Notes: generated by a model not told the origin, from the letters alone. A stretch of 64,000 nt of DNA from an uncultured Prevotellaceae bacterium (GCA_902799905.1 CADCCB010000008.1:1-64000), one strand, 5' to 3'. Shown: positions 18,837 to 29,407, counted from the first letter of the stretch. Numbers and translations: made by a program.

Positions 18837-21707
18837 ATGAAAAAACTCTTTTTGTATGCATCCCTGTTGTGCTTGGGTATCGTGTCCTGTACGAAGGACT
18901 ACGTAGTGCCGGAGGGAGATCTGCCATCGTGGCTTGGAGAGAGTATCTACAAGGAACTTCAGCAGCCCAAGGAGTTGGATGGTACGTTTAATACGTACAT
19001 CAGGCTCATTGACGACCTGGACTATGCCAACGTGCTGAACAAGACCGGTAGTAAGACCATCTTCCCAGCCAATGATGAGGCCTTTGAGAGATTCTTTAAG
19101 GATGGGAACAACAAGTTCGGAGCCAAGAGTTATGACGACCTGACTCGCTCGCAGAAAGCCGAGTTGCTGTTCTCGTCGATGCTCGACAACGCCATTCTGG
19201 TGGGTACGCTCTCCAATAGGCAGGGCGCATCTGGCAACATGTTGCAGGGACAGTCGGTGAAACACGCCACCAACATGTCACTGTACTATTCCGTGACTCC
19301 TTTCTATGCCGACAAGATGCCAGCCAACAACAAGTATTTCGAGCGGTTCAAGGCTAACGGCAAGTCCATGCTGGCTGTTTTTGACAATACGATAGCACCG
19401 ATGGTACACTTCACGGGAGAGTATATGCTGAACAACAACATGACTATCACTGGTGAGAATAGTGACTTCAAGGTGTTGACTGGCCATGACTATGAAAACG
19501 GTGATGCCTATATTTTTGATCGCAAAGTCATTAAGGGTGATGTGGTCTGCCAGAACGGCTATATCCACCAACTCGACGAGGTACTCCTCAACCCTGGCAA
19601 TATGGCTGAGTTGCTGCGTGCCGGCGAAGACACCCGTCTGTTCTCGCGTATGCTGGACTACTATAGTTTCCCTTACCCCGATTTGGACCTGACCGTTCAG
19701 GTGCGTGACGAGTCATCGTCTGCCGCTACGCAGGACACCGTCTATGCTATCCGCTATCTGAGCAGGAATTCTCAAGATAAGGAACTGAAGAGACCCGTCT
19801 ACGGATCGTCCAATGAAGTGGCCGATAACCAGTTGCTGGTCTTCGATCCAGGATGGAACTACTACAGACCGACCAAGACTGCCGATAAGGATGCAGAGAT
19901 TGCTGCCATCCTGGCACCGGATAATAAGGCCATGGAGAACTATTTCATCAACGAGTCGCCCTATATCCTGAAGAACCTCGGCGTCCCCTCGCTTGACATT
20001 ACAGCGGCAAACCTCACCGCCCATCTCGATGCTGTCTACAACAACGACCCGTCCATCTTCGCCAGCATCCTGAACAATACATTGAAATACTATATGTCGA
20101 AGACCGTGCCCAGCATGTTCTCTACAGTGCAGAACGATGCCTTCGAGGCAATGGGATTGACGATAGACGACATCAATAAAAAGAGCGACGGCACCTACGA
20201 TGTCACGATAGCCAACAATGGCGTCATCTATAAGATGAATAAACTTTTCGGCCCGAAACTCTACAACTCCGTGCTTGGTCCGGCTTCTGTCTATCAGGAC
20301 ATGCGTACTATGGGCCAGATGCTCAACGACCACCAGACCACAGCAGGTGTTCCCTCTAAACTTGGTGCCGATATGTACTACTATCTGCTGTCGATGAAGG
20401 CCCGCTATGGCGTGTTCATCCCCACCGACAGCGAGACGCAGTTCATCGTCATTGATCCCGCATCGGTAAAGGATGCTGACGGTATGAAGGGACTTCTCTT
20501 CCGTTTCGATCCCACAGTCACTGGCGCATTCAATGTGCTGGTCAACAAGTATAAATACATTGGCGGCCCCTACAACAGTCTGAGTTCCTACGATCCAGAT
20601 CCCATTGCAGAGGATGTCAATATTGAGACTGGTCAGTTCAATACGCAGATTAAGGACCTGCTCAACTATTGTACCATCGTTTTGGCCGATTCCACCGAAA
20701 CTGGTAAGGGTTCCCCCGTCTATGGTCTCTATGGCAACCGCTACTATAAGACAAAGCATGGCGGCGCTATTGTCGTCAACGGCAACAAGGTGGCTGGCGG
20801 CCTGCAAGTGAGCGATCCCTCGCAGTGGTCCACCATCACCGAGACCTTCGATGCCAATAGTCCCGATGCCACCATCGAGAATGGTACCGTTTACCGCCTC
20901 GACTTCCCGATTCAGCCCACGGTAACGAGTGTGCTTAAGGCTATGGAACAGCATCAGGAGTTCTATGACTCGGAGGCTAAGTATAATGAAGGTAATGATC
21001 CCGAATACGACCATTTCCTCAATTTCTGCCTGGAACTCTCTGAGGAGGGTATCTACAACTGGGCCGGCATCCTTACCGGTGCCGAAGAGTCGCTTGACGT
21101 GAAAGATGCCAAGTTAAAGCCCTATATCGTCATCAACGGCGATAACAACTGGAATATGTTTAGCGCGTACAACTATACTATTTATGCGCCCACGTACGAG
21201 GCCATGATGGATGCCCAGCAAAACAAGGGCCTGCCCAGATGGAAGGATATCTATGCCATCTACAACGACTGGGAAAGCGTAGCCGCTCAGTATGGCTTTG
21301 CCTCTGAGGCCGATGCCAAGGCCTATGTGAAGGAGAAACTGGGTGTCATGGCGAAGTTTGTACGCTATCATACCCAGAACAGTTCGCTCTTTGCCGACGC
21401 GTATTTCAAGAACTTTGATCCTGCTACCGGCAAGACCGAGCCCGAACCTGAGTTCTCTACTTTCTGCACCAACAGTCTTGGTATCGCTGACAAGTTGATA
21501 GTGACTGGTGGTAACAATCAGTTGATAGTCCAGGATGCCTCTGGCACCAAGGTGACCATCAATGCCTCTTCCAATACGGCCAACATTCTGGCCCGCGACA
21601 TCACGACGAGTGGCAATGGCGACTTCAAGTCCATTGAGAGTTCATCCTTCGTGAGTATTCACGGCATCAGTGCCCCGCTTTGCTTCAACAAAAACGGACA
21701 GTATTGA
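18837..21707 (+). CDS. Fasciclin-repeat surface lipoprotein, first gene of SusCD operon
   Basis: The 956-residue protein has a lipoprotein signal with lipobox Cys18 (LGIVSC). Fasciclin-type (FAS1) motifs recur. Residues 74-85 read TIFPANDEAFER, with a matching NGYIHQLDEVLL near 245. Similar units include GVIYKMNKLFG near 465, YGVFIPTDSET near 525 and YTIYAPTYEAMMDA near 785. I infer about four FAS1 units. FAS1 domains mediate adhesion or protein/glycan contacts in other proteins; here a role in ligand capture next to SusC is inferred. The SusC gene follows after 40 bases. There is no catalytic motif. Confidence 0.78.
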   Translation: MKKLFLYASLLCLGIVSCTKDYVVPEGDLPSWLGESIYKELQQPKELDGTFNTYIRLIDDLDYANVLNKTGSKTIFPANDEAFERFFKDGNNKFGAKSYDDLTRSQKAELLFSSMLDNAILVGTLSNRQGASGNMLQGQSVKHATNMSLYYSVTPFYADKMPANNKYFERFKANGKSMLAVFDNTIAPMVHFTGEYMLNNNMTITGENSDFKVLTGHDYENGDAYIFDRKVIKGDVVCQNGYIHQLDEVLLNPGNMAELLRAGEDTRLFSRMLDYYSFPYPDLDLTVQVRDESSSAATQDTVYAIRYLSRNSQDKELKRPVYGSSNEVADNQLLVFDPGWNYYRPTKTADKDAEIAAILAPDNKAMENYFINESPYILKNLGVPSLDITAANLTAHLDAVYNNDPSIFASILNNTLKYYMSKTVPSMFSTVQNDAFEAMGLTIDDINKKSDGTYDVTIANNGVIYKMNKLFGPKLYNSVLGPASVYQDMRTMGQMLNDHQTTAGVPSKLGADMYYYLLSMKARYGVFIPTDSETQFIVIDPASVKDADGMKGLLFRFDPTVTGAFNVLVNKYKYIGGPYNSLSSYDPDPIAEDVNIETGQFNTQIKDLLNYCTIVLADSTETGKGSPVYGLYGNRYYKTKHGGAIVVNGNKVAGGLQVSDPSQWSTITETFDANSPDATIENGTVYRLDFPIQPTVTSVLKAMEQHQEFYDSEAKYNEGNDPEYDHFLNFCLELSEEGIYNWAGILTGAEESLDVKDAKLKPYIVINGDNNWNMFSAYNYTIYAPTYEAMMDAQQNKGLPRWKDIYAIYNDWESVAAQYGFASEADAKAYVKEKLGVMAKFVRYHTQNSSLFADAYFKNFDPATGKTEPEPEFSTFCTNSLGIADKLIVTGGNNQLIVQDASGTKVTINASSNTANILARDITTSGNGDFKSIESSSFVSIHGISAPLCFNKNGQY

Positions 21708-21747
21708 TTAGTGAAAAGTATAACGAAACAAACGAAATAAGATACTT

Positions 21748-24700
21748 ATGTCAAAATCAAGAATCCTATTGACACTCCTGTTTGCCTTCGTCGCCCAGAT
21801 GATGATGGCCCAGGGTATAGTCATATCAGGTTCGGTGGAAGACTCCATGGGACCGGTGATGTTGGCCAATGTCACTGAGCGAGACGCCAACAACCGTATC
21901 GTGAACCACACCCAGACCGATATGATGGGTAACTTCTCCATGAAGATTACCAACAAGAAGAACAAACTCGTCATCTCTTATGTAGGCAGCAAGGACAAGG
22001 TGCTGACTATCGGTGACCAGAAGAAATTCGTCGTTAAACTCGATGACTCGAAAACCACGCTGAACGAGGTTACCGTGAAAGGCCGTCGCACTAATTCCGG
22101 TGGTCTGAGCATCGACAAGCGCGAGATGTCGGTCTCTCAGCAGACCATGAACATGGCTGATGTGGAAGGTATGGCCTTCACCTCGGCCGATGAGGCCCTG
22201 CAGGGTGAGATTGCCGGTCTGGATATCGTGGCTAACTCAGGTAACCTCGGTGCCGGCACATCGATGCGTCTGCGTGGTGTGTCAACGCTCAATGGCGATG
22301 CCGAGCCCCTGATCGTGGTCGATGACAAGATCTTCGAATACAACAAAGAAGACTTCGACCCTGAGAATGTCAACGAGGAGCAGTTCTCCTCGATGCTGGC
22401 CATCAGCGTCGACGATATTGCCAGCATCACCGTGCTGAAGGATGCTGCCGCTACGGCTATCTGGGGTAACCAGGGTGCCAATGGTGTCATCCAGATTACC
22501 ACTAAGCGTGGTACGCGCAGCAAGCCCAGGGTGAACCTGAGTTATAAGTTCACCGGCACCTGGATGCCTGCCGGTTATGACCTGCTGAATGGTGACAACT
22601 ACACCATGATGCTCAAGGAGGCCTTCTATAACCCCACGCAGAATCCTGAAGCCACCAACAATATATGGGAGATTGCCTACCGCACACCGGAAGAGTGGGC
22701 CGATGCCAACAACTGGAACAAGAATACCGACTGGGTGGATGCTGTCAAGCAGTTCGGTGAGAAGCACGAGGCCAACTTCAGCATCACCGGTGGTGGTCAG
22801 AAGGCACAGTTCCGTATCTCTGCCGGTTACAACCGTGAGACGGGTACCATCATCAAACAGCGTCTGGATCGTCTGACCACGCGTCTGGTACTCGACTATA
22901 ATGTCAGTGACCGTATCCGCTTCTCTACCAACTTCGCGTTGACCTACACCGACAACCTGAAGAACTATTCCTATGGTAGCAGCAAGAACGGCAACTCGAA
23001 CAATAACCTGCTGGCTATGGCTATGGCCATGGCACCTAATGCTAGCATCTACCGTTACGACCGTTACGGCAACGACACGGGTGAGTTCTTCCTGATGAAC
23101 CCCATTGTCTCAGGAAAATATCCTGTAGATGGTAATTATACCTCTAATGAACTGCAGAATGTGGCAAACATCGGCAACCCCGTTGCCTATGCCTACAACT
23201 CCTGGCAGAAAGAACAGACCTACAGCATTGTGCCCGACTTCACCCTGAAGTACGAACTGCTGGGTACTGGAAGCGGTCAGCACCGCCTGACCTTCGAAGG
23301 CCGTGTCTGGTTCGACATCTTCGCCTACTCCCTGCCCACCTTTATGCCTGGCAGCCTGTCGAACGGTAACTATTATGACAGTGACTATAACTTCCTGACC
23401 AATACAGAGAAGAATAATTTCAAGATGAGTTCGCGCCTGCAACTCACCTACACACCGGCATTCAAGAACGAGGACCTCTATCTGACGATGTTGGCCCGTT
23501 ACGAAGCCAATACCAATAAGTACACCTACCAGTATCTGGGCCAGAGTTCCATTCCCAATGGCATTGAGTCGTCGACGGTGAATGCCCATCTGTTGAGCAT
23601 GAGCAACCAGACCAGCACGACGAAGTCTGCATCCCAGAACTTCCTCTACAATGCCCACTTCTCCTACAAGTCGCGCTATAATGTCGGCTTCTCGCTGCGT
23701 GGCGACGGCAGTTCGACCTTCGGTCCCAACAACCCCTGGTTCATCTCTCCGTCGGTGTCGTTGCGCTACAACCTCAGTGAAGAGGCCTTCTTCAAACCAT
23801 TGAGGAAGTATGTGTCGATGCTCGGCATCCGCGGCTCGTGGGCTATCACGGGTAGTTCCAATGTCGCTGTTGACAACTACTTCAACCAGTACACCAGTTC
23901 CGGCACTTATGGCAAGGCCACGATGACCACCATGAGCGGCATGAAACTCGACGACCTGCGTCCTGAGAAGAAGACAGGTATGAACCTCGGCTTCAACCTG
24001 GGCCTGTTGGACGACAAGTTGGAGTTCGACCTCAACCTCTATAAGGAGAACAAGAAGGACCTGCTCATGCGTAGCATCCCCATCCCCTCTTCTGCTTCCT
24101 GGAACGGTGGCACTACCATGGCCTGGGGCAACGTAGGTGAGTTGGAGAACAAAGGTTGGGAACTGTCTATCTCAGCCAATAAGTTCATCAAGGTGAAGAA
24201 GTTCTCAGTATCGGCTAACTTCAATATGGCCCAGAACGTCAATAAACTCCTTGACATGGACAGTCGTGTGCTCGAAACACTGAACAAGCGTCCAGAGTAT
24301 GACTGGCGCGGTTCATCGACGGTGCTCAGCCGTGTTGTTGTGGGCGACCCGCTCTGTTCTATCTATGGCTACAACAGCCTTGGCGTGTTCAGCCATTCCT
24401 ATGATTACTTGTCGAATATGAATACCAAGCAGCAGCAGTTGCAGCAGTTGGCTGCCGCTCAAGGTGAGAACTACAACTGGGACTATGAGTCGTGGATCAA
24501 CGGCTTCCTCAGTGGTACGCTGCCCGACGAGTGGTATGAGCAGAACAACCTGGAAAAGCGCCCCTATACTGCTCCTGTCGTGACCGATGAAAACGGTCAT
24601 GTCGTGATGACCAGTAATGGCGTGCCTAAGGAGTTGACCTATTATTATGGTGCCACCGATTATAAGTTCAAGGGTGGTGATGCCATCTACGAGGATGTGA

Positions 24701-25242
24701 ACCATGATGGTACCATCAACGAACTCGACATTAAGTATCTGGGCAACTCGCTGCCTAAGATGCAGGGTGGTTTCAGCCTGACCATGCAGTATGGCCAGTG
24801 GAAGTTGGTGGCCCGCTTCAACTACCGCTGGGGCAACAAGATTGTCAATGTAGCCCGCATGAACCTGGAGAGCATGTATGGTACCGAGAATCAGACTTCT
24901 ACCGTTACCTACCGTTGGCGTAAGGACGGCGATGTCACGCTGATCCCACGCGCCCTTAATGGTGCAGGTTACAACTACCAGATGTCGTCGCGCTTTGTGG
25001 AGGATGGCTCGTTCCTGCGCCTGAACAACCTTCAGATTTCCTACAGCGTGCCTAAGAACACGGTCAAGAAACTCGGTCTGAACTCTCTCTCGGCCTATGT
25101 GACTATGAACAACCTCTTCTGTTGGACGAGGTACACAGGTATCGATCCCGAAATCGCCGCTGGTACCTACACGCCTGCCAAGGACGGCAATTCCACGCCA
25201 AGGTCCAGGTCGGTTACCGCCAGCCTTAGTTTCGGATTCTGA
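21748..25242 (+). CDS. SusC/RagA-type TonB-dependent outer-membrane transporter
   Basis: A 1,164-residue outer-membrane barrel with signal peptide MSKSRILLTLLFAFVAQMMMA. It has a carboxypeptidase-regulatory-like N-terminal domain (residues about 24-105, ending LNEVTVKGRR). The plug domain has MRLRGVSTLNGDAEPLIVVD and ASITVLKDAAATAIWGNQGA. The rest is beta barrel, ending in a C-terminal aromatic residue (SLSFGF). SusC proteins import oligosaccharides or peptides across the outer membrane with a SusD lid and TonB energy. It is paired with the SusD gene 46 bases downstream. The plug reads VVDDKIF where VVDGVP-like sequence is usual. The substrate is not evident. Confidence 0.93.
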   Translation: MSKSRILLTLLFAFVAQMMMAQGIVISGSVEDSMGPVMLANVTERDANNRIVNHTQTDMMGNFSMKITNKKNKLVISYVGSKDKVLTIGDQKKFVVKLDDSKTTLNEVTVKGRRTNSGGLSIDKREMSVSQQTMNMADVEGMAFTSADEALQGEIAGLDIVANSGNLGAGTSMRLRGVSTLNGDAEPLIVVDDKIFEYNKEDFDPENVNEEQFSSMLAISVDDIASITVLKDAAATAIWGNQGANGVIQITTKRGTRSKPRVNLSYKFTGTWMPAGYDLLNGDNYTMMLKEAFYNPTQNPEATNNIWEIAYRTPEEWADANNWNKNTDWVDAVKQFGEKHEANFSITGGGQKAQFRISAGYNRETGTIIKQRLDRLTTRLVLDYNVSDRIRFSTNFALTYTDNLKNYSYGSSKNGNSNNNLLAMAMAMAPNASIYRYDRYGNDTGEFFLMNPIVSGKYPVDGNYTSNELQNVANIGNPVAYAYNSWQKEQTYSIVPDFTLKYELLGTGSGQHRLTFEGRVWFDIFAYSLPTFMPGSLSNGNYYDSDYNFLTNTEKNNFKMSSRLQLTYTPAFKNEDLYLTMLARYEANTNKYTYQYLGQSSIPNGIESSTVNAHLLSMSNQTSTTKSASQNFLYNAHFSYKSRYNVGFSLRGDGSSTFGPNNPWFISPSVSLRYNLSEEAFFKPLRKYVSMLGIRGSWAITGSSNVAVDNYFNQYTSSGTYGKATMTTMSGMKLDDLRPEKKTGMNLGFNLGLLDDKLEFDLNLYKENKKDLLMRSIPIPSSASWNGGTTMAWGNVGELENKGWELSISANKFIKVKKFSVSANFNMAQNVNKLLDMDSRVLETLNKRPEYDWRGSSTVLSRVVVGDPLCSIYGYNSLGVFSHSYDYLSNMNTKQQQLQQLAAAQGENYNWDYESWINGFLSGTLPDEWYEQNNLEKRPYTAPVVTDENGHVVMTSNGVPKELTYYYGATDYKFKGGDAIYEDVNHDGTINELDIKYLGNSLPKMQGGFSLTMQYGQWKLVARFNYRWGNKIVNVARMNLESMYGTENQTSTVTYRWRKDGDVTLIPRALNGAGYNYQMSSRFVEDGSFLRLNNLQISYSVPKNTVKKLGLNSLSAYVTMNNLFCWTRYTGIDPEIAAGTYTPAKDGNSTPRSRSVTASLSFGF

Positions 25243-25244
25243 GA

Positions 25245-25336
25245 AATGTAAAAATTAAAAAATGAAATAATGCAAAAAAGAAACAGGTATGAAACGAAAT
25301 AATTTTTTAATTTTTAAATTGTTTAATTTTTACATT
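25245..25336. promoter_or_regulatory. Inverted repeat enclosing the SusD start codon
   Basis: AATGTAAAAATTAAA at 25245-25259 pairs perfectly with TTTAATTTTTACATT at 25322-25336. The 62-base loop contains the SusD ATG at 25289. The right arm encodes part of the signal peptide (LFNFYI). A nearly identical arrangement is at 27045-27128. A structure in the mRNA could reduce SusD translation relative to SusC; this is inferred. Confidence 0.55.
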
Positions 25337-27043
25337 GCGGCAGCAGTTCTGGCGATGACGTCTTGTGTTGATACGGTGATTCTGCCTGACAACAAGACGG
25401 TCGACGACGACTACTGGCAGAACAAGAGTGAGGTGGAAGGTGTCGTGGCAAAAGCCTACGACCAGTTGCGCAACTCTGTTGCCATACGCAATATGATTGT
25501 CTGGGGCGACTTCCGTTCCGACGAGTTCAATGTGTCGAGCGATGTGTCTGCCACCAATGCCGACAAGATTGCCCTGTCGCAGATCTACTCGATGAATATC
25601 AGCACGGATAACACGTTCACCGGCTGGTATCCCTTCTACTCCGCCATCAACTACTGTAACCTGGTACTTGAGAAGGCAGAGGATGTTATCAAGAATGATC
25701 CTGACTACGACCGTAATGACTATCTGATCAACAGGTCACAGGTGCTCTCATTGCGTGCTTTCTGCTATTTCTACCTGACACGTGTGTTCCACGACATCCC
25801 CGTGACACCCCATGCCTACCTGAATAGCAGCGATGATCTCAATGCACCGCAACTGGCCCCCGACTCTGTGCTCAATATGTGTATCAGCGACCTGAAGGAA
25901 GCCCTGAACGATGCTATTCCTGGCAATACCTACGCCAGGATTGATGGTGAAGAGTGGCGCGACAAGGCTTTCCTCACCAGAGATGGCATCTGTGCCGTCC
26001 TGGCCGATATCTACCTGTGGCGAGCCTCCATCAACCGTGATGCCAACGACTATCAGGCCTGCGTGGACTATTGCGACAGGGTGATTGCTGCCAAGAAGGA
26101 AGCCTACGAGGCTATGCCTCATCGTGGCAGGGGAGAAGAACAACAGGTACAAGACTATTATCTCTCTTCCTATCTTGAGATGTACAAGGATATCTTTGCC
26201 AATCCTGGTAATCCTGCCGACGAGACCATCTTTGAACTCTCGTTCTACAACTCCAGTAACACTGGCTTGTCTCAGATGTACTATAACCTGACTGGTAGTA
26301 CTGGCCTTATCAAGGCTTCAGACAGGTTTGGCAAAGTCATTGCCCAGAGCGATGGCGTGTGGCACAACACCTATGACCAGCGTCTCTATGAGTTTGTGTT
26401 CGATGCCACCAGTTCTTCCAAGGAAAACTTTGATGTGCGCAAGTTCATCGGTGCCGAATCCGCCGGCGAGGGTAAGATTCAGTCAGCCCCTGGATCCGGA
26501 CGTGCAACGACTTTCGCACCCACTTGGATCTTCTATCGTCTCACCGATGTGATGCTGATGAAGGCTGAGGCTCTCGTGCAACTCTATGAGTTGGGCGGCA
26601 AGGCCGATGGCGACACCCGCAACGAGGAGGCCTTTGCCATCTGCCGCTTCGTCAACGACCGTGCCCTGCCTCTGAACTATCAGGGCGAGGGTAGTGGCAA
26701 AGTCTCTCTGAAGTATTCTACCTATGCTGACAAGATGGAGTCGCTGGTGTTGGAAGAGCGCGTCCGCGAACTGTGCTTCGAGGGTAAGCGCTGGTACGAC
26801 CTGATGCGCTATAACTACCGTCACACCAGCACAAAGGCTGACTTGAAGAAGAAACTCAGCGAGAGTTTTGTGACCAATAATGATGAGTTCCTCGAATTGG
26901 CCCTGCGTAAGTATGCTGTACCTACAGCCATGAAGTCGAAGATACGTGATGAGCGCTATCTCTACATGCCAATCAACCAGGACGAGATGGACCTCAATCC
27001 CAACCTGGTGCAGAACCCGGCCTACAGGTCCTCGAAGAAATGA
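25289..27043 (+). CDS. SusD/RagB-type surface glycan-binding lipoprotein
   Basis: 584 residues, with lipobox Cys26 (LAMTSC). The N-terminal SusD motif is DDDYWQNKSEVEGVVAKAY. Helical repeats with YNCYF-type aromatic residues follow (FCYFYLTRVFHDIPVTPHAY). The family's C-terminal signature is VREL then CFEGKRWYDLMRYN, and the end reads YLYMPINQDEMDLNPNLVQN, as usual. It forms the lid of the SusC transporter at 21748 and binds its ligand outside the cell. The signal peptide is rich in Phe, Asn and Ile because its codons come from an AT-rich 7-base repeat. Confidence 0.93.
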   Translation: MKRNNFLIFKLFNFYIAAAVLAMTSCVDTVILPDNKTVDDDYWQNKSEVEGVVAKAYDQLRNSVAIRNMIVWGDFRSDEFNVSSDVSATNADKIALSQIYSMNISTDNTFTGWYPFYSAINYCNLVLEKAEDVIKNDPDYDRNDYLINRSQVLSLRAFCYFYLTRVFHDIPVTPHAYLNSSDDLNAPQLAPDSVLNMCISDLKEALNDAIPGNTYARIDGEEWRDKAFLTRDGICAVLADIYLWRASINRDANDYQACVDYCDRVIAAKKEAYEAMPHRGRGEEQQVQDYYLSSYLEMYKDIFANPGNPADETIFELSFYNSSNTGLSQMYYNLTGSTGLIKASDRFGKVIAQSDGVWHNTYDQRLYEFVFDATSSSKENFDVRKFIGAESAGEGKIQSAPGSGRATTFAPTWIFYRLTDVMLMKAEALVQLYELGGKADGDTRNEEAFAICRFVNDRALPLNYQGEGSGKVSLKYSTYADKMESLVLEERVRELCFEGKRWYDLMRYNYRHTSTKADLKKKLSESFVTNNDEFLELALRKYAVPTAMKSKIRDERYLYMPINQDEMDLNPNLVQNPAYRSSKK

Positions 27044-27044
27044 C

Positions 27045-27128
27045 AATGTAAAAATTAAAAAATGAAAAATGGTAAAATACGATAGCATTATGAAACGAAA
27101 AATATTTTTGTTCTTTAATTTTTGCATT
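27045..27128. promoter_or_regulatory. Inverted repeat enclosing the second fasciclin start codon
   Basis: AATGTAAAAATTAAA (27045-27059) pairs with TTTAATTTTTGCATT (27114-27128) through 14 Watson-Crick pairs and one G-U in RNA. The ATG at 27090 is in the loop. The left arm is identical to that of 25245-25259. Confidence 0.55.
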
Positions 27129-29336
27129 TTGGCATCAGCCACGCTGATGACAGGTTGCAACGAGGAGCCTGACACCTCCAACCTCTTCTCTGCCACGGAT
27201 AAGACCATCGCCGAGATGCTGCGCGAACGGAGCGACTTGAGTGCCTTCTACCGCATCCTTGACAAAGGCGGCTTTGCCAAGTATATGGGAACCTATGGCA
27301 CCTATACCTGCTTCGCTCCCATGAACGATGGTGTCAGCACCTATCTGGACAGCCTCTATAACGATGAGTCCTATCTCATCTCGAAGGCCAAGCAGAAGCA
27401 CAACGGCATTACCGAGGATGCTAACTGGAACAGCCTCGATGTGATGGCCAAGGTGGAGTTGATGAGTGACTCACTCTGCGAAGATATCTCCCGCTATCAC
27501 CTCTCGGGTGAGGCCCACATGCAGGTGGACAACGACGGTACCGGTTCCAACTGGTCAACCATGAAACTGGGCCGTTCCATCAAGGTCGGCACCTTCGGCC
27601 TGGATGCCTATAAGGAAGAGTTCATCGGCCTGACCAGTCTTAACGAGGCTTCTGCCATCGTCGAAGGTGACATCGAGGCCGTCAACGGCATCCTTCATAT
27701 CTGTTCCGACGTCATACCCCGTTCCGACCGCACCATCGACGACCAGATGCGTGTGTTTGCCGAGAAGGATATGAGCATCTTCTATGAGGCTCTTGAGAAG
27801 ACCGGTTATACCGACATGCTTCTTATTGAGAAGAAGACCAATGCCGACGGCTCTGTTATTAAATATGATATGGGTGACGACCATACTGATGGTGACCGCA
27901 ATGGTAACAACCCCCTTTATTATCCAAAGGAGTGCCTGATCAAGTGGACGGTCTTTGCCGAGACCGACGATGTGTTCCGTGCTCACGGCATCAACAGTTT
28001 CGACGACCTGAAGGCCAAGTGCATTGAGTGGTATGGCAACTGCGGACAGTGGTACGACTACATCAAGGAGAAGAACATCACCATCAGCACTGGCGACGAC
28101 TACACCAACCAGTTCAACGTGGTCAACATGTTCGTGGCCTACCATATCCTGCGTGCCGGTATGCCTGTCGACAAGATTGTCTATGAGACGAAGGTTGCTT
28201 ACTCTGCAGGTACGTGGAACTTCTGCTTCGGCTATGAGCCAAACGAGTATTTCGAGACCCTGCTTCCCAACACGCTGCTGAAGGTGTGGGAGACCAATCC
28301 CAAGACGACGAAGGAATTGTGGATCAACCGTTACCTCACCAACAACACGCTGACCCGTAGGATTGGTATGTTCGGCATCGACGGCGACGGCGACCACACC
28401 TTGGTTTACAAGGGTGCCCAGATCGACCGCAATGGTGAGAAGGAGTGCGTCAATGGCTATATCCACCGCATCAAAGACATTCTGAAATACGATGAGAATG
28501 CCCGTGGTGCCCTGAACGAGCGTCTGCGCCTCGACTCATCGACCTTCCTCTATGAGTTGATCAACAACGGCCTGCGCTTTGCCACTAGTACTGAGATCAG
28601 TACACTCAACGATGGCGGCAACGGTGCCCGTATGGCTTTCGAGAATAGTTATTTCGACAATATCGTCTGCTACAACCCGAGCACGGTGCTCCGTTTCTGT
28701 GTCCTGGGCGCCTGGCGTGCACACAACAGTGACCAGTTCCAGGGATGGGATATCTACGACTTCGCCATCAAGTTGCCGCATGTGCCGACTGGCGACTATG
28801 AGTTGCGCATCATCTATCCCCCGATGAAAAATGGCGGACTGATGCAGTTCTACCTGGGCAATACGTCGAAGCAGTCAGACATGGTAGCCGTCGGTATCCC
28901 CTTCGATGCCTGTGCCGATCCGAATGAAGATCCTTCCTTCGGCTATGAGCCGGAGCCGGAAGCGAAAGACGAGACCTATGACTACGGCATCGAGAGTGAT
29001 CAGACCATGCATGTGCGTGGCTACTTGCGTGCTCCCGCTTCTTTCTCGCGTGGTACTTATAATACTATCACCGACGTGCTGTCCTATGATGAGAGCGACC
29101 GCTACTCGGCAGCCAAGCAGATTACAGGCAATACCAACTGCCGCACGGAGAGTGGCTATGGCACCATGATGCTGCGCCGCGTCATCACCACCCAGCGCTT
29201 TGAGCAGGGCAAGGACTACTGGCTGCGCATCAAGAACTTGGTGAACGATGTCAACCTCGGCTGGTCGTTCGACTTCATCGAATTCGTGCCGCTGGATGTT
29301 GTCAACAGTCAGGAACTGACCGAAGACTGGTACTAA
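27090..29336 (+). CDS. Fasciclin-type surface lipoprotein with C-terminal beta domain
   Basis: I chose the ATG at 27090, not the in-frame ATG at 27069, because it gives a proper lipoprotein signal with Cys23 (ATLMTGC). The acidic run after the Cys (NEEPD) fits Bacteroidetes surface-export signals. FAS1-type motifs are YTCFAPMNDGVSTYL near residue 75 and VNGILHICSDVI near 205. A second unit is FYEALEKTGYTDMLL near 233 with VNGYIHRIKDILK near 455. The last 200 residues look like a beta sandwich (WRAHNSDQFQGWDIYDF, PTGDYELRIIYPP). It is the fourth of seven operon genes and is probably an accessory ligand-binding protein of the adjacent SusCD pairs. There is no enzyme motif. Confidence 0.78.
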   Translation: MKRKIFLFFNFCILASATLMTGCNEEPDTSNLFSATDKTIAEMLRERSDLSAFYRILDKGGFAKYMGTYGTYTCFAPMNDGVSTYLDSLYNDESYLISKAKQKHNGITEDANWNSLDVMAKVELMSDSLCEDISRYHLSGEAHMQVDNDGTGSNWSTMKLGRSIKVGTFGLDAYKEEFIGLTSLNEASAIVEGDIEAVNGILHICSDVIPRSDRTIDDQMRVFAEKDMSIFYEALEKTGYTDMLLIEKKTNADGSVIKYDMGDDHTDGDRNGNNPLYYPKECLIKWTVFAETDDVFRAHGINSFDDLKAKCIEWYGNCGQWYDYIKEKNITISTGDDYTNQFNVVNMFVAYHILRAGMPVDKIVYETKVAYSAGTWNFCFGYEPNEYFETLLPNTLLKVWETNPKTTKELWINRYLTNNTLTRRIGMFGIDGDGDHTLVYKGAQIDRNGEKECVNGYIHRIKDILKYDENARGALNERLRLDSSTFLYELINNGLRFATSTEISTLNDGGNGARMAFENSYFDNIVCYNPSTVLRFCVLGAWRAHNSDQFQGWDIYDFAIKLPHVPTGDYELRIIYPPMKNGGLMQFYLGNTSKQSDMVAVGIPFDACADPNEDPSFGYEPEPEAKDETYDYGIESDQTMHVRGYLRAPASFSRGTYNTITDVLSYDESDRYSAAKQITGNTNCRTESGYGTMMLRRVITTQRFEQGKDYWLRIKNLVNDVNLGWSFDFIEFVPLDVVNSQELTEDWY

Positions 29337-29407
29337 TGAAGTGAAAAGTGAAGAGTGAAAAATTCGCTACCGCTTTAAAATAGTTTAATATTTAGATTTC
29401 AATAATT

